From assembly GCF_030162935.1 (NCBI RefSeq), contig NZ_JASAUZ010000012.1, forward strand, positions 1 through 64,000: a stretch of 64,000 bases of DNA. The letters are read 5' to 3'. The notes below the pieces were generated by a model. It was given only the letters and a program-made list of their open reading frames with translations. It made no database searches and was not told where the DNA came from. Made by a program: the position numbers and the translations under genes. Positions 25,105 through 33,295 of the stretch are shown piece by piece (within the stretch, counting starts at the first letter, position 1; the number at the start of each line of letters is the position of its first letter). The stretch comes from Comamonas halotolerans. Lineage in GTDB: Bacteria; Pseudomonadota; Gammaproteobacteria; Burkholderiales; Burkholderiaceae_C.

Positions 25105-25832
25105 TGGAAAGGCCGCTTGAGGCTTTCCTCAAAGCGGATTGCAGCCTCAACATGCTTTGCCGAGGCGTCATAAAGCCGGGCTGTAAACGCAAGTGCTTGC
25201 GGATCAGCACCCTCGGCCAGATAAGTCTGGTAAAGCGCCTTGGTGGGCGTACCTGTTGCCTCAAGAATAGGTGCCCCAAACTGCCGCGCAGGGTCAATCA
25301 CTACAGGAGATTTCTTGCTTCCCGCAGGGTACCAACGGCTGGCCTGGAGCTCTTGGTCATCGTAAACAATGCCTTCGTAGAGTGAAGGCTTGATGATCTC
25401 TTTAAACACGGCTTGGCGGTTCTTAAGATCCACCAGCGAGTTTTCTTGCGCCGCCTCATGCAACGCTTCACCATAGATCGTTCGCCCATCCGTTTTAAAT
25501 CTAGGTAAAGACATAGGGTGCGTTACCCCATACAGTTCTGAAGCTGTGTTTAGGCACCGGCGGATGACCTGCAATGGCACACCATGCTTGATGAATTCTC
25601 GGATAAAGCGCAACTCAATCAAGTCACGAAAGCCGATCACGTCCTCGTCGAAACCACCCTGTGCCAACTCATGCTCCCACAAAGGAGGAACATCAACGCG
25701 TGACTCAGCATCGCCAGGCGTCTTGCGGTAGTGATAACCCAAGAGCCAGCGACGAATATCCTTGCCGGGCACGCAGATGAGCCGCGATGCCTCGGGGATA
25801 GAGTAAATGCCGGTTCCGCTGTAGTTGTACAT
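25101..25832 (-). CDS. DUF433-family antitoxin with N-terminal HTH (VapB45-like)
   Basis: A 243-residue protein. The N-terminus GIYSIPEASRLICVPGKDIR is a MerR-like helix-turn-helix, expected to bind and repress its own promoter. The C-terminal third, VVIDPARQFGAPILEATGTP to HVEAAIRFEESL, has the DUF433 pattern found in antitoxins of PIN-like toxins. It precedes the toxin gene with a 4-base overlap. The pair probably stabilises the element or acts as abortive-infection cargo; neither is shown by the sequence itself. Confidence 0.75.
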   Translation of the reverse strand: MYNYSGTGIYSIPEASRLICVPGKDIRRWLLGYHYRKTPGDAESRVDVPPLWEHELAQGGFDEDVIGFRDLIELRFIREFIKHGVPLQVIRRCLNTASELYGVTHPMSLPRFKTDGRTIYGEALHEAAQENSLVDLKNRQAVFKEIIKPSLYEGIVYDDQELQASRWYPAGSKKSPVVIDPARQFGAPILEATGTPTKALYQTYLAEGADPQALAFTARLYDASAKHVEAAIRFEESLKRPFH

Positions 25833-25900
25833 GGTGATGCACAGTGTACTAAACCCGTCCGAAAGCAGCTAAACGCCGCATCAATTTGCAGACGTAGCAG

Positions 25901-27154
25901 CTACTTGCCAGGGGCATTGCGTAGCGTATCCAAATAGTCCGCCCACTGCTGCATCATCTGCACACGCTCTTCCATGAATTCCGTGCGGTTGTACGCCCTG
26001 CCCAAGCTGTCACGTACTGAATGCGCAAGCTGGGCTTCCACCACCGATTCAGCGATCCCCAGGCGCTCCACAATCATCGTGCGTGCCGTGGCTCTGAACC
26101 CATGCGCAGTGACCTCATCTGCCGCAAAGCCCAGCACCCGCAATGCAGCATTGATGGCGGCATCACTCATTGGCCGCTGTGCGCTACGTTCACCGCGAAA
26201 CACAAACGGGCTGTGCACGGTCAAAGGCTTGAGCTCCTCGAAGATGGCCACGGCCTGCGTGGCCAGCGGCACGATGTGCGGCTTGCCATAAACTTTGCCC
26301 ACCTTCTCACGCTTCATGCGGGCGGCTGGAACCGTCCAAGTGGCGGCAGACAGATCCAGCTCATCCCATTGCGCCTGCCGCAACTCACCGGGTCGCAAAA
26401 GCATCATTGGCATCAACCGCAGCGCAGCACACACAACCGGCGTGCCCCGATAGCCATCAATCGCACGAAGCAACTCTCCAAGCCGCTTTGGGTCTGTAAT
26501 GGCCGCGAAATGCTGCACCAATGGTCTGCGCAAAGCATCTTTCAAATCCCGCGCTGGATTGCTCTCAATGCGTCCCGTGGCCACCGCAAAGCGAAACACC
26601 TGGCCACACGTTTCCAACACACGATGCGCCGTTTCTACTGCCCCACGGTTTTCGGCCCGCCGCAGCACATCCAGCACCATCGGCGGCGTAATTTGCTCTA
26701 CAGGCAGCTTGCCCAGCCATGGAAAAACATCGACCTCCAAGCGGCGAAAAATCTTGTTCGCATAGCTCAGTGCCCACTCATCCTTGCGAGTGTCAAACCA
26801 TTCACGCGCCACCAACTCAAAGCTGCCCTGTGTAGGCAACCCTTGGGCTTCACGCTGGGCTTGCTCATCCTGATAAGCAGCCTCCTGCTTGGATGCCTTG
26901 CGTGCTTCGCTGGGGTCTATGCCCTGGGCAATAAGAGCCCTCGCCTCTTCAGTTTTCTCCCTGGCCGCTTTCAATGAGGTTTCAGGGTAGGTGCCCAAAG
27001 AGATGCGCTTTTCAACGCCAGCAATACGGTACTTCAACCGCCACCATCGCCCTCCAGCTGGCGACAACTCCAAATACAAGCCTTTCCCATCGGAAAGCTT
27101 GCGGGCTTTTGGGCCAGGTACGGCCTTGCGAATTGCGGTGTCTGTCAGAGGCAT
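25901..27154 (-). CDS. int: P4-family tyrosine integrase
   Basis: Site-specific recombinase of 417 residues from the ATG at 27154. It has the N-terminal DUF4102 arm-binding domain (LTDTAIRKAVPGPKARKLSD, then GLYLEL), a core-binding SAM-like domain, and a catalytic domain. Numbered from the TTG three codons further upstream, the tetrad is R257 (LRPGELRQ), H354-x2-R357 (HGFRATAR), H381 and nucleophile Y391. The gene reads away from tRNA-Phe, its 5' end 185 bases from the tRNA 3' end, so this tRNA is its attachment site. Four TTGCCCCC-type repeats (27156-27215) cover its promoter region, suggesting that integrase binding also controls its own expression. Confidence 0.93.
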   Translation of the reverse strand: MPLTDTAIRKAVPGPKARKLSDGKGLYLELSPAGGRWWRLKYRIAGVEKRISLGTYPETSLKAAREKTEEARALIAQGIDPSEARKASKQEAAYQDEQAQREAQGLPTQGSFELVAREWFDTRKDEWALSYANKIFRRLEVDVFPWLGKLPVEQITPPMVLDVLRRAENRGAVETAHRVLETCGQVFRFAVATGRIESNPARDLKDALRRPLVQHFAAITDPKRLGELLRAIDGYRGTPVVCAALRLMPMMLLRPGELRQAQWDELDLSAATWTVPAARMKREKVGKVYGKPHIVPLATQAVAIFEELKPLTVHSPFVFRGERSAQRPMSDAAINAALRVLGFAADEVTAHGFRATARTMIVERLGIAESVVEAQLAHSVRDSLGRAYNRTEFMEERVQMMQQWADYLDTLRNAPGK

Positions 27155-27192
27155 TGGGGGCAACTTTTCCTATCAGTTGCCCCTAATTTAGC

Positions 27193-27215
27193 AGTTGCCC
27201 CCAAAGTTGCCCCCA
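27193..27215. repeat. 23-bp terminal direct repeat, right copy (integrase arm-type site)
   Basis: Exact duplicate of 13669-13691. Two further single units lie between it and the integrase start: GTTGCCCCT near 27176 and an inverted copy (GGGGGCAACT) at 27156-27165 touching the start codon. Confidence 0.65.
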
Positions 27216-27260
27216 CAAGTGCGTGGCTTGAGGTGGACACCTATAGACACCACGGACAAC

Positions 27261-27300
27261 AAAAAAGCCCCAAGTCGTTGATTTACTTGGGGCTTTTGTT
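27261..27300 (-). terminator. Rho-independent terminator now serving tRNA-Phe
   Basis: AAGCCCCAAGT and ACTTGGGGCTT (one T within a loop region) form an 11-bp stem followed by TTTTTT on the minus strand. It is about 40-75 bases past the tRNA 3' end, inside the element. It appears to be supplied by the satellite in place of the old terminator at 13555-13589. Confidence 0.75.
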
Positions 27301-27338
27301 TCGTCTTAGACGCCTGTGGACGTCTGCGGACAGTATCT

Positions 27339-27414
27339 TGGTGGCCTGGGACGGGATCGAACCGCCGACACGCGGATTTTCAATCCGCTGCTCTACCAAC
27401 TGAGCTACCGGGCC
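27339..27414 (-). tRNA. tRNA-Phe(GAA), integration target with acceptor mismatch
   Basis: A 76-base cloverleaf including encoded CCA. Anticodon GAA sits in loop TTGAAAA on stem GCGGA/TCCGC; the D-stem is GCTC/GAGC and the T-arm is GGCGG-TTCGATC-CCGTC with one G-U pair. The acceptor 5' strand GGCCCGG faces 3' strand CCAGGCC, leaving a C5-A68 mismatch while all other pairs are good. The 3' part was probably delivered by the satellite. If it is the only tRNA-Phe gene in the genome it must work despite this; the window cannot tell. Confidence 0.95.
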
Positions 27415-27517
27415 AGTAGCGACGTCAAGCAATGAAGTTTGACACCTTTGGAATCTTTAATTGTATCGTTATTTTGGGTCCATCAAAGAAAAACTGAAAT
27501 ATTTCTATGAAACTGCA

Positions 27518-28228
27518 TCAGCCACGGCGGCTGCGCCCCAAATCAACACCCAGCTGCCGCAACTTGCGATAGAGGTGGGTGCGCTCCAGGCCCGTCTTCT
27601 CTGCCACGCGTGTCATAGATCCGCCTTCGCGGGCCAAGTGAAATTCGAAATACGCTTTTTCGAAGCCATCGCGAGCTTCACGCAGTGGCCGGTCCAGGTC
27701 GAAATCCTGATTTGCGCTAGGCATGTTATCGATGGGGCTACGCAGACCAGGCACAGGGCGAGTATTGGTGTCCACCTTGTTGCTGCCAGGCATTTCGCTC
27801 ACATGCATCGCATTGCTCATTGGTACGCCTGTAGCTACTGCGGGTTTGGCGGCAGGGGTGCTGGCATTCTTTGCCAAGCCCTGCTCGACAGCCTTCAACA
27901 GCTTTTGCATGGTGATTGGCTTTTCCAGGAAGGACAATGCGCCAATACGTGTCGCTTCCACGGCTGTGTCAATGGTGGCATGACCACTCATCATGATCAC
28001 AGGCATGGTTAGTTGACCTGAAGAGGCCCACTCTTTGAGCAAAGAAACGCCATCTGTATCGGGCATCCAGATATCCAGCAGCACCAGATCAAACGTGCTG
28101 CTATTGCGTGCTGCACGCGCCTCCGTGGCATTGGCAGCCATTTCTACGCTGTGCCCCTCATCATTCAGGATCTCAGACAAGAGATCTCGAATGCCCAATT
28201 CATCATCCACCACCAGTATGTTTGCCAT
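27518..28228 (-). CDS. Short NtrX-like response regulator (REC plus Fis-type HTH)
   Basis: A 236-residue two-component regulator. Residues 1-120 are a receiver domain with phospho-acceptor D in LVLLDIWMPDTDG, DD near the N-terminus and the K in FLEKPI. After a linker of about 60 low-complexity residues comes a C-terminal Fis-type helix-turn-helix (MTRVAEKTGLERTHLYRKLRQLGVDL). Classical NtrX (about 450 residues) has a sigma-54 AAA+ ATPase in between, and here it is missing, so this version cannot activate sigma-54 promoters directly. It follows the NtrY-like kinase by 46 bases. In other bacteria NtrYX senses nitrogen or oxygen state; the stimulus here is unknown. Confidence 0.85.
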   Translation of the reverse strand: MANILVVDDELGIRDLLSEILNDEGHSVEMAANATEARAARNSSTFDLVLLDIWMPDTDGVSLLKEWASSGQLTMPVIMMSGHATIDTAVEATRIGALSFLEKPITMQKLLKAVEQGLAKNASTPAAKPAVATGVPMSNAMHVSEMPGSNKVDTNTRPVPGLRSPIDNMPSANQDFDLDRPLREARDGFEKAYFEFHLAREGGSMTRVAEKTGLERTHLYRKLRQLGVDLGRSRRG

Positions 28229-28274
28229 GAGTTTCGAAAAGCCTATGTACTACAGGTTTTAGGTCCACCGCCCC

Positions 28275-30569
28275 TCACGGTGCCTCGGTGCTTACAGGGA
28301 CAAATGATAGCGACACTTGTGCACCTTGCACCATGCCGTTATCTATACGATTGACCAAATCGATGCGAGCGCCGTGCTCATCCGCAATTTTCTTTACCAC
28401 CGCCAACCCCAAACCTGTTCCTCCGACCTTGGTTGTTACATAAGGCTCAAAAGCACGTTGCAAGATGTGCTGTGCAAAGCCAGTACCACCATCGCTGATG
28501 CTGAGCCTCACGCGCTTGGTGCTTTCTATCCACTGGGTTGAAATTTCAACCGTAGACGGCTCTACACCCAAAGACTCTGCTTGCTGAAGTGTCGCATCTT
28601 GCGCGTTTTGGACCAAATTGTGGATGACTTGGCGCAATTGCTGTGCATCTCCTGCAATCCAGGGCGCATGAGGATCGAGTTTGACGCGAACTGGCACTTT
28701 GACATTTTCTTCGCCGTACAGTTGCATCAGATCACTGACCAAGGCGTTCAAATCCAGAGGTTGTAGCTCAGCAGCCGGCAAGCGCGCGTAATCACGGAAT
28801 TCGTTCACCAAACGCAGCATCGCTGCCACTTGATCCACGATGGTTTTCACAGACCGTGCCAGCAACGCTTGATCATTAGGCTCTAGCTTATCTGTAAGTT
28901 TTATGGCCAATCGCTCTGCCGAGAGCTGAATTGGTGTCAAAGGGTTTTTGATCTCATGCGCAACGCGTCGCGCCACCTCTGCCCAAGCCTTGGAGCGCTG
29001 CGCGGAAACGATTTCCGAAATATCGTCAAACACAATCAAGCGCTGCGCCTGAGGCAATTCGGCACCACGAACCACCAATGTGGTCTTGTCCTGCACTACT
29101 TCTCCATCGGCTTCTTTGGCTGCATGGTCCAGCGACAGCTCGAGCACTTGCTGCCAGCGGTCTCTGCCAGCATTGGCGCCTTGCTCTCCCAAGAAAATGT
29201 CAAACTGCTCTTCTACCAGACTCGCCATGGCAGACAGCCCCGGCACTTCACCGAGTTTGCGGCCGATGTAGATGGCCATCGGAGCACGCAAGATGCGTGT
29301 TGCGCCTGGGTTGATAGACAGCACATGCCATTGATCATCAAGCACCAGCACCCCGGCGGTGAGGTTGTCCAAAATCGTCTGCAGGTTGGTACGCGCCGCC
29401 TTGACTTCGCCCATGCTCTTGTCCACTGCCGTGCGTGCATCCAGCAGTTGTTGGGTCATCAATGCAAATGAGCGTGTCAGCCCGCCAAGTTCATCCTGGG
29501 TTTGCAGGGCAATCTTTGGCGTCAGATCCCCACGTGCCACATCTCGCACACCTTGCGCCAGGACCAGCAATGGACGTGCCAGCTGATTGCCCAGCAACAC
29601 TGCAAGCAACACTGCACCAAAAACAGCCAGAAACAAGCTCAGCGTCAGCGTACCAATGTACATGCGCTGCAAGCCTTCGCGTGCCAAAGCACGCTCCTGG
29701 TACTCGCGGTTGGCATCTTGCACCGCCAGAGCGTTGACCACCAAGGCGCTGGGCAGTGGAATTGATGCTTGCAAAAACCGCTGCTCAGTCACCAACTCCC
29801 AGCGGGGGTTGCTAACCAGCACCAATGCCTTGACGTGAACACCATCCACCGTTTCACGGTCAGAGCTGGCATCAACATCATCCAGGCCTTCAATGCTTGC
29901 CACAGGCCGTTGCCCTGAGCGCAAACTGCGCAACTGCTGGCTGCTAGGTCGTGCGGGCGCAATTTCAAACAATGATCGTCCGGCACTGGCCACGGCCACA
30001 CCGGCATCGTTCCACAGCACGACATCGGTTGCCCCCAATTGCTCACGAATGCGCTCAAGCACCAAGCCGGCCCCCGCATCGGAGACCTGCGCCAGTTGTT
30101 GGCTCGCTGTGCGTGTGTTATTGGCCATGTCATTGGCCACGGTTTCCAGGGTGACGCTGGCCAGATTCACGCCAGCGCTGAGCGCCCCCTCTACTTTGAC
30201 GTCAAACCAACTTTCGATGGAGCGTGAAACAAACTGGTAAGACACCACATAAATCAGCAAGCCGGGAACCACTCCCACCAAACCAAAAATGGCAGCGAGC
30301 TTGAACAACAAGCGACTGCCAAATTTACGCTGCTTCCAGCGCAATGCCAGACGAAGCGCCATCCACAGCAGCACCAGCGACAAAGCGACCGCAACCATGA
30401 CATTCAAACCGAACAACCATGCGTAATGGCGCTCGTACAGCTCACGGTTATTGGTGGCCTGCATCAGCAAAAACAGCAGCACCAACCCGATGGCACACAT
30501 CACCGCCCCGGCCACGCCCAGTGCCCAACGGGTAGATTTACGCGAGGTAGAAGAGGTCTCCACGTGCAC
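28275..30569 (-). CDS. ntrY: NtrY-like sensor histidine kinase
   Basis: A 764-residue membrane kinase. It begins with two hydrophobic helices (WALGVAGAVMCAIGLVLLFL, VMVAVALSLVLLWMALRLAL) and a third (LFKLAAIFGLVGVVPGLLIY), a periplasmic sensor loop of about 180 residues, a fourth helix (LSLFLAVFGAVLLAVLLGN) and HAMP (ARPLLVLAQGVRDVARGDL). A PAS domain follows, then HisKA with VAHEIKNPLTPIQLS (phospho-His) and an ATPase with NLVQNAQDAT, DGGTGF and GGTGLGLAVVKKI. This is the NtrY layout. The partner regulator lies directly downstream and the DUF4390 gene ends nine bases upstream. Kinase identity is firm; the signal is not deducible. Confidence 0.92.
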   Translation of the reverse strand: MHVETSSTSRKSTRWALGVAGAVMCAIGLVLLFLLMQATNNRELYERHYAWLFGLNVMVAVALSLVLLWMALRLALRWKQRKFGSRLLFKLAAIFGLVGVVPGLLIYVVSYQFVSRSIESWFDVKVEGALSAGVNLASVTLETVANDMANNTRTASQQLAQVSDAGAGLVLERIREQLGATDVVLWNDAGVAVASAGRSLFEIAPARPSSQQLRSLRSGQRPVASIEGLDDVDASSDRETVDGVHVKALVLVSNPRWELVTEQRFLQASIPLPSALVVNALAVQDANREYQERALAREGLQRMYIGTLTLSLFLAVFGAVLLAVLLGNQLARPLLVLAQGVRDVARGDLTPKIALQTQDELGGLTRSFALMTQQLLDARTAVDKSMGEVKAARTNLQTILDNLTAGVLVLDDQWHVLSINPGATRILRAPMAIYIGRKLGEVPGLSAMASLVEEQFDIFLGEQGANAGRDRWQQVLELSLDHAAKEADGEVVQDKTTLVVRGAELPQAQRLIVFDDISEIVSAQRSKAWAEVARRVAHEIKNPLTPIQLSAERLAIKLTDKLEPNDQALLARSVKTIVDQVAAMLRLVNEFRDYARLPAAELQPLDLNALVSDLMQLYGEENVKVPVRVKLDPHAPWIAGDAQQLRQVIHNLVQNAQDATLQQAESLGVEPSTVEISTQWIESTKRVRLSISDGGTGFAQHILQRAFEPYVTTKVGGTGLGLAVVKKIADEHGARIDLVNRIDNGMVQGAQVSLSFVPVSTEAP

Positions 30570-30577
30570 AGTGTCTC

Positions 30578-31270
30578 TTAAAGTTGGCCCAACTCTACCC
30601 GTTCACGCTGCGTCACCAACAGGTTCCAGTCTGTTCGCCCCAAAGCACCAATCTGCAAAGGCCTGGGGAAGTGCGAGAGATCAATCCGAAACCGCAATTG
30701 CAAGACTGCGGTGCCACTGCCTGGAAGCGCTGACATCTCTCCGATACGCCACCGCACAATACGCTGCATGGACTGAACCGCTTCTTCCAGTGTCTCAAAC
30801 GTACTGGACAGCGCCACCCCCAAACCCTGGCCTTCAAAAGGCCGATTTCCGTTGTACAAGCGCCAGCGACGAGTCAGAGGCTGATAGCTCAAACGCATAT
30901 AGCGACTCGCACTGAGCAACTGCTGATCACTCCACCACCAGCGCTCCTGCAGCATGTCTGCTTCCGCTATGAAATGCACAGGAATGCCTTTGAGCAAGGC
31001 GTCTTGCACCAAATCAGGCAACGCCCAGTTCAAAGTGGCGGTCAGCATCAATGCATCACCATCACGATGCAACTGCACACCGGCAGGCATCTCAGGCGAC
31101 AGATGCTCCGTATAAGGCTGTGACAGTTCCTGGCTTTGCGCCCCAAGCGGCTGAACAGCCACACTGGCCAGTGCGGCCAACATCATCAAGGAAAGCGCAC
31201 GACGCCGCATTCCTTGAGCGGACAAGGAATCAGGCGTTTTTTTGGAGCAAAGCGTAGAAGAAGCCGTCAT
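30578..31270 (-). CDS. DUF4390 exported protein
   Basis: A 230-residue protein with a signal-anchor-like segment (LSLMMLAALASVAVQPLGAQ) and a soluble body (LTATLNWALPDLVQDALLKG, RWRLYNGNRPFEGQGLG), characteristic of DUF4390, a betaproteobacterial family always found next to NtrY-type kinases. Its function is unknown; an extracytoplasmic partner of the kinase's periplasmic sensor is a fair inference. I place the start at 31270, which has AGGTG seven bases upstream. It then overlaps the end of rsmB by 41 bases, and stops nine bases before ntrY. Confidence 0.8.
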   Translation of the reverse strand: MTASSTLCSKKTPDSLSAQGMRRRALSLMMLAALASVAVQPLGAQSQELSQPYTEHLSPEMPAGVQLHRDGDALMLTATLNWALPDLVQDALLKGIPVHFIAEADMLQERWWWSDQQLLSASRYMRLSYQPLTRRWRLYNGNRPFEGQGLGVALSSTFETLEEAVQSMQRIVRWRIGEMSALPGSGTAVLQLRFRIDLSHFPRPLQIGALGRTDWNLLVTQRERVELGQL

Positions 31271-32615
31271 GGTCACCTGCACCATTGTCCGGGAGTGCAT
31301 CGCCTTGCGCCCAAATTCCCGGAATTAAATGGCCCGGAGAGGGTAATAACTGAGCCTGGGTGTTGCGTGCAAGAAACGCTTGCACCTGTTCATCGCCTTC
31401 TGCCTTGAACACCGAACATGTGCAGTACAACATACGCCCTCCGCTTTTGAGCAAGGGCCACAGAGCATCCAAAATCTGCGCCTGGATAACCGCCAACTGT
31501 GCCACATCACTTTCACGGCGCAACCAGCGCACATCAGGATGCCTGCGCACAATCCCGGAAGCTGTACAGGGTGCATCCAGCAAGATGGCATCAAACTGCA
31601 GGCCACCATTGGCTTGCTGCCACCACTGCGAGGGCTGCCCCGCATCAGCCACCAGCACTTTGGCATGGTCTTGCAGTCCCGTACGCTGCAGGGTGTCATG
31701 GATGCGCTCGCTGCGCTGGGCATCCACTTCCAGTGCCGTGACCTGGATGGGAGATGCCGCACCGGCAAATTCCAGCAAATGCGCGGTCTTGCCTCCTGGT
31801 GCAGCGCAAGCATCAAGCACCTGCAAAGGCTGCCTCAAGTCCAGGCCTTGCAAGAGCAAGGGTGCTGCAAGCTGTGCCGCACCGTCTTGCACCGACACAA
31901 CGCCATCCGCAAAACCCGGCAAGGCTTGCACAGGCTGCGCTTTGTGCAACAGCACGCCGCAGGCACCAAACAGCGTACTCTGCACACCTATTGCTGCCAG
32001 CGCTTGCTGGTACTGCGCTGGGGTACTTTTTTGCTGATTGACCCGCAAGCTCATCGGAGCCTGCGCGTTGTTGGCCTCCAAGATTCGCTGCCAATCTTGG
32101 GGATGATCCTTTTTCAAACGCTCCAACCACCACTGGGGGTGATTCCAGCGCGCCAGACTATCTTTGTCGGTAGCTGCCACCAAGGCATCGCGCTCCCGCA
32201 GGAAGCGACGCAAGCATGCGTTCATGAATCCGGACTGGCGCTCCAGCCCTCCCCGCTTGGCAGCTTCTACCGTCTGGTTCACCAGCGTAAATGGCTCATA
32301 CGGCGCTTGCTCCGCGTCCCAGGCCAGTGCCAATGCGATACACAGCAATGCGTCCACCTTTGCTGGCGGTGCTTTCGGAGCCAGTTGCTTGCGCAGTGCC
32401 TGCGCACGCCCCAGCTGACGCAGCACTTGAAACAGCAACGCCTGCACGCCAGGGCGCAGCCTTAGCGGAACGGCAGCCAAAGCCGCCGTTCCGGACTGGC
32501 CAGCCAGAATCATTTGCAAGCCTTGCGCCACAGCGGCCAACTGTTGCCACAAAGGGATGGGCGCAGATGCGCTGGAAGCGGCAGAACCAGCGTGGTCAAA
32601 AATCTTTCGTGTCAT
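31230..32615 (-). CDS. rsmB: 16S rRNA m5C967 methyltransferase RsmB
   Basis: Methylates C967 of 16S rRNA using SAM. From the ATG at 32615 it has 461 residues. It carries an N-terminal NusB-like RNA-binding domain (about 1-140) and a catalytic domain with the SAM loop LDACAAPGGKTAHLLE, motif IV DAPCTASGIVRRHPDVRW and motif VI LYCTCSVFKAEGDEQ. Its two cysteines (APC and TCS) are the release and nucleophilic residues of m5C enzymes. The start overlaps the stop of the LemA-like gene as ATGA, so an upstream ATG at 32696 is rejected. Confidence 0.94.
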   Translation of the reverse strand: MTRKIFDHAGSAASSASAPIPLWQQLAAVAQGLQMILAGQSGTAALAAVPLRLRPGVQALLFQVLRQLGRAQALRKQLAPKAPPAKVDALLCIALALAWDAEQAPYEPFTLVNQTVEAAKRGGLERQSGFMNACLRRFLRERDALVAATDKDSLARWNHPQWWLERLKKDHPQDWQRILEANNAQAPMSLRVNQQKSTPAQYQQALAAIGVQSTLFGACGVLLHKAQPVQALPGFADGVVSVQDGAAQLAAPLLLQGLDLRQPLQVLDACAAPGGKTAHLLEFAGAASPIQVTALEVDAQRSERIHDTLQRTGLQDHAKVLVADAGQPSQWWQQANGGLQFDAILLDAPCTASGIVRRHPDVRWLRRESDVAQLAVIQAQILDALWPLLKSGGRMLYCTCSVFKAEGDEQVQAFLARNTQAQLLPSPGHLIPGIWAQGDALPDNGAGDHDGFFYALLQKNA

Positions 32616-33199
32616 GCACTTGGCTGCATCAGCAATGCAGCATCTTTCTGAAAAGTGCGGCCTGCCTTGAGGCCGCTGAGTCGCGCCACTATGCACGCGG
32701 GAAACTGGGCGATGGCCCGGTTGTAATCCTTCACAGCTGCGTTGAACCGCTCAGTGCTGTGACTTTGCAATGTGGTCAACTGCAACCAACGCTGCGACCA
32801 CTCTTGAACATGCTCTTCCAATACGTCTGAGTGCCCTTTGGACAACTGCACATAGGCTTGCCACGCCACTTGCGCCCCTTGCCATGCGCTGTCCAAAGCT
32901 GCAATCGTCTCGGGACGCAAAGGATGGTGTTTGGCTTGCAACAACGCAGCTTCCAGCAAATCGGCACTGGGCACCAGAGCATGGTGTGCATGCTGTACAG
33001 AAACACTGGCCACCTTCTCTTTGAGCGCCTGCACACGCGCACAGTCACGCAATAACTCCACCAACTGTGTGAACTGCACCTCCAAAGACGCAAACGCCTG
33101 CTTGCTAGCTGCGCGCATACGCTTGAGGCGCTTGAACGCCCCAATCACCCAGAACATGAGCACTACAAGCAACAGCCATTCCAGCGACAAGATCCACAT
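32612..33199 (-). CDS. LemA-like membrane-anchored protein
   Basis: A 195-residue protein with an N-terminal membrane helix (LSLEWLLLVVLMFWVIGAF) and a long helical body (RMRAASKQAFASLEVQFTQL, then VELLRDCARV) ending with ERFNAAVKDYNRAIAQFPAC. This VKDYNxAIxxFPxxxxA pattern and the helical length are those of LemA. LemA proteins have no assigned enzyme activity. It is the first gene of the LemA-like, rsmB, DUF4390, ntrY, ntrX unit. A start at 33199 is chosen so the helix is N-terminal; the ATG at 33244 would add 15 charged residues inside the rpoC terminator. Confidence 0.75.
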   Translation of the reverse strand: MWILSLEWLLLVVLMFWVIGAFKRLKRMRAASKQAFASLEVQFTQLVELLRDCARVQALKEKVASVSVQHAHHALVPSADLLEAALLQAKHHPLRPETIAALDSAWQGAQVAWQAYVQLSKGHSDVLEEHVQEWSQRWLQLTTLQSHSTERFNAAVKDYNRAIAQFPACIVARLSGLKAGRTFQKDAALLMQPSA

Positions 33200-33222
33200 C
33201 GTCTTAGTTTTACCTTTGTCCC

Positions 33223-33264
33223 AATAAAAACGCTCCCTACCCACCGTCAGGCAAGTAGGGAGCG
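33223..33264 (-). terminator. Rho-independent terminator of the rpoBC operon
   Basis: CGCTCCCTAC and GTAGGGAGCG (33231-33240 and 33255-33264) form a perfect 10-bp stem, followed on the minus strand by TTTTTATT. It lies 32 bases past the rpoC stop and just before the LemA-like gene. Confidence 0.92.
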
Positions 33265-33295
33265 CGATGCTTTGCCTAGTCAGGCAACACTGCGA

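Larger units (their letters stand above)
13594..27361. mobile_element. P4-like phage satellite integrated at tRNA-Phe
   Basis: Limits: left, a degenerate copy of the tRNA-Phe 3' end; right, the tRNA-Phe 3' end itself beside the integrase gene. Content from left to right: a small coiled-coil protein, a Sid-like protein, AlpA-like, Ogr/Delta-like zinc finger, a frameshifted AT-rich gene, two more AlpA-like regulators, an RNA-immunity-like leader, two small genes, a primase-helicase like P4 alpha, an iteron array, an ATPase, a toxin-antitoxin pair and the integrase. There are no capsid, tail, terminase or lysis genes. This matches the logic of P4-type satellites, which replicate with alpha and hijack a P2-like helper through delta and sid. 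The combination is inferred from recognised families; no helper phage is visible in the window. Confidence 0.72.
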
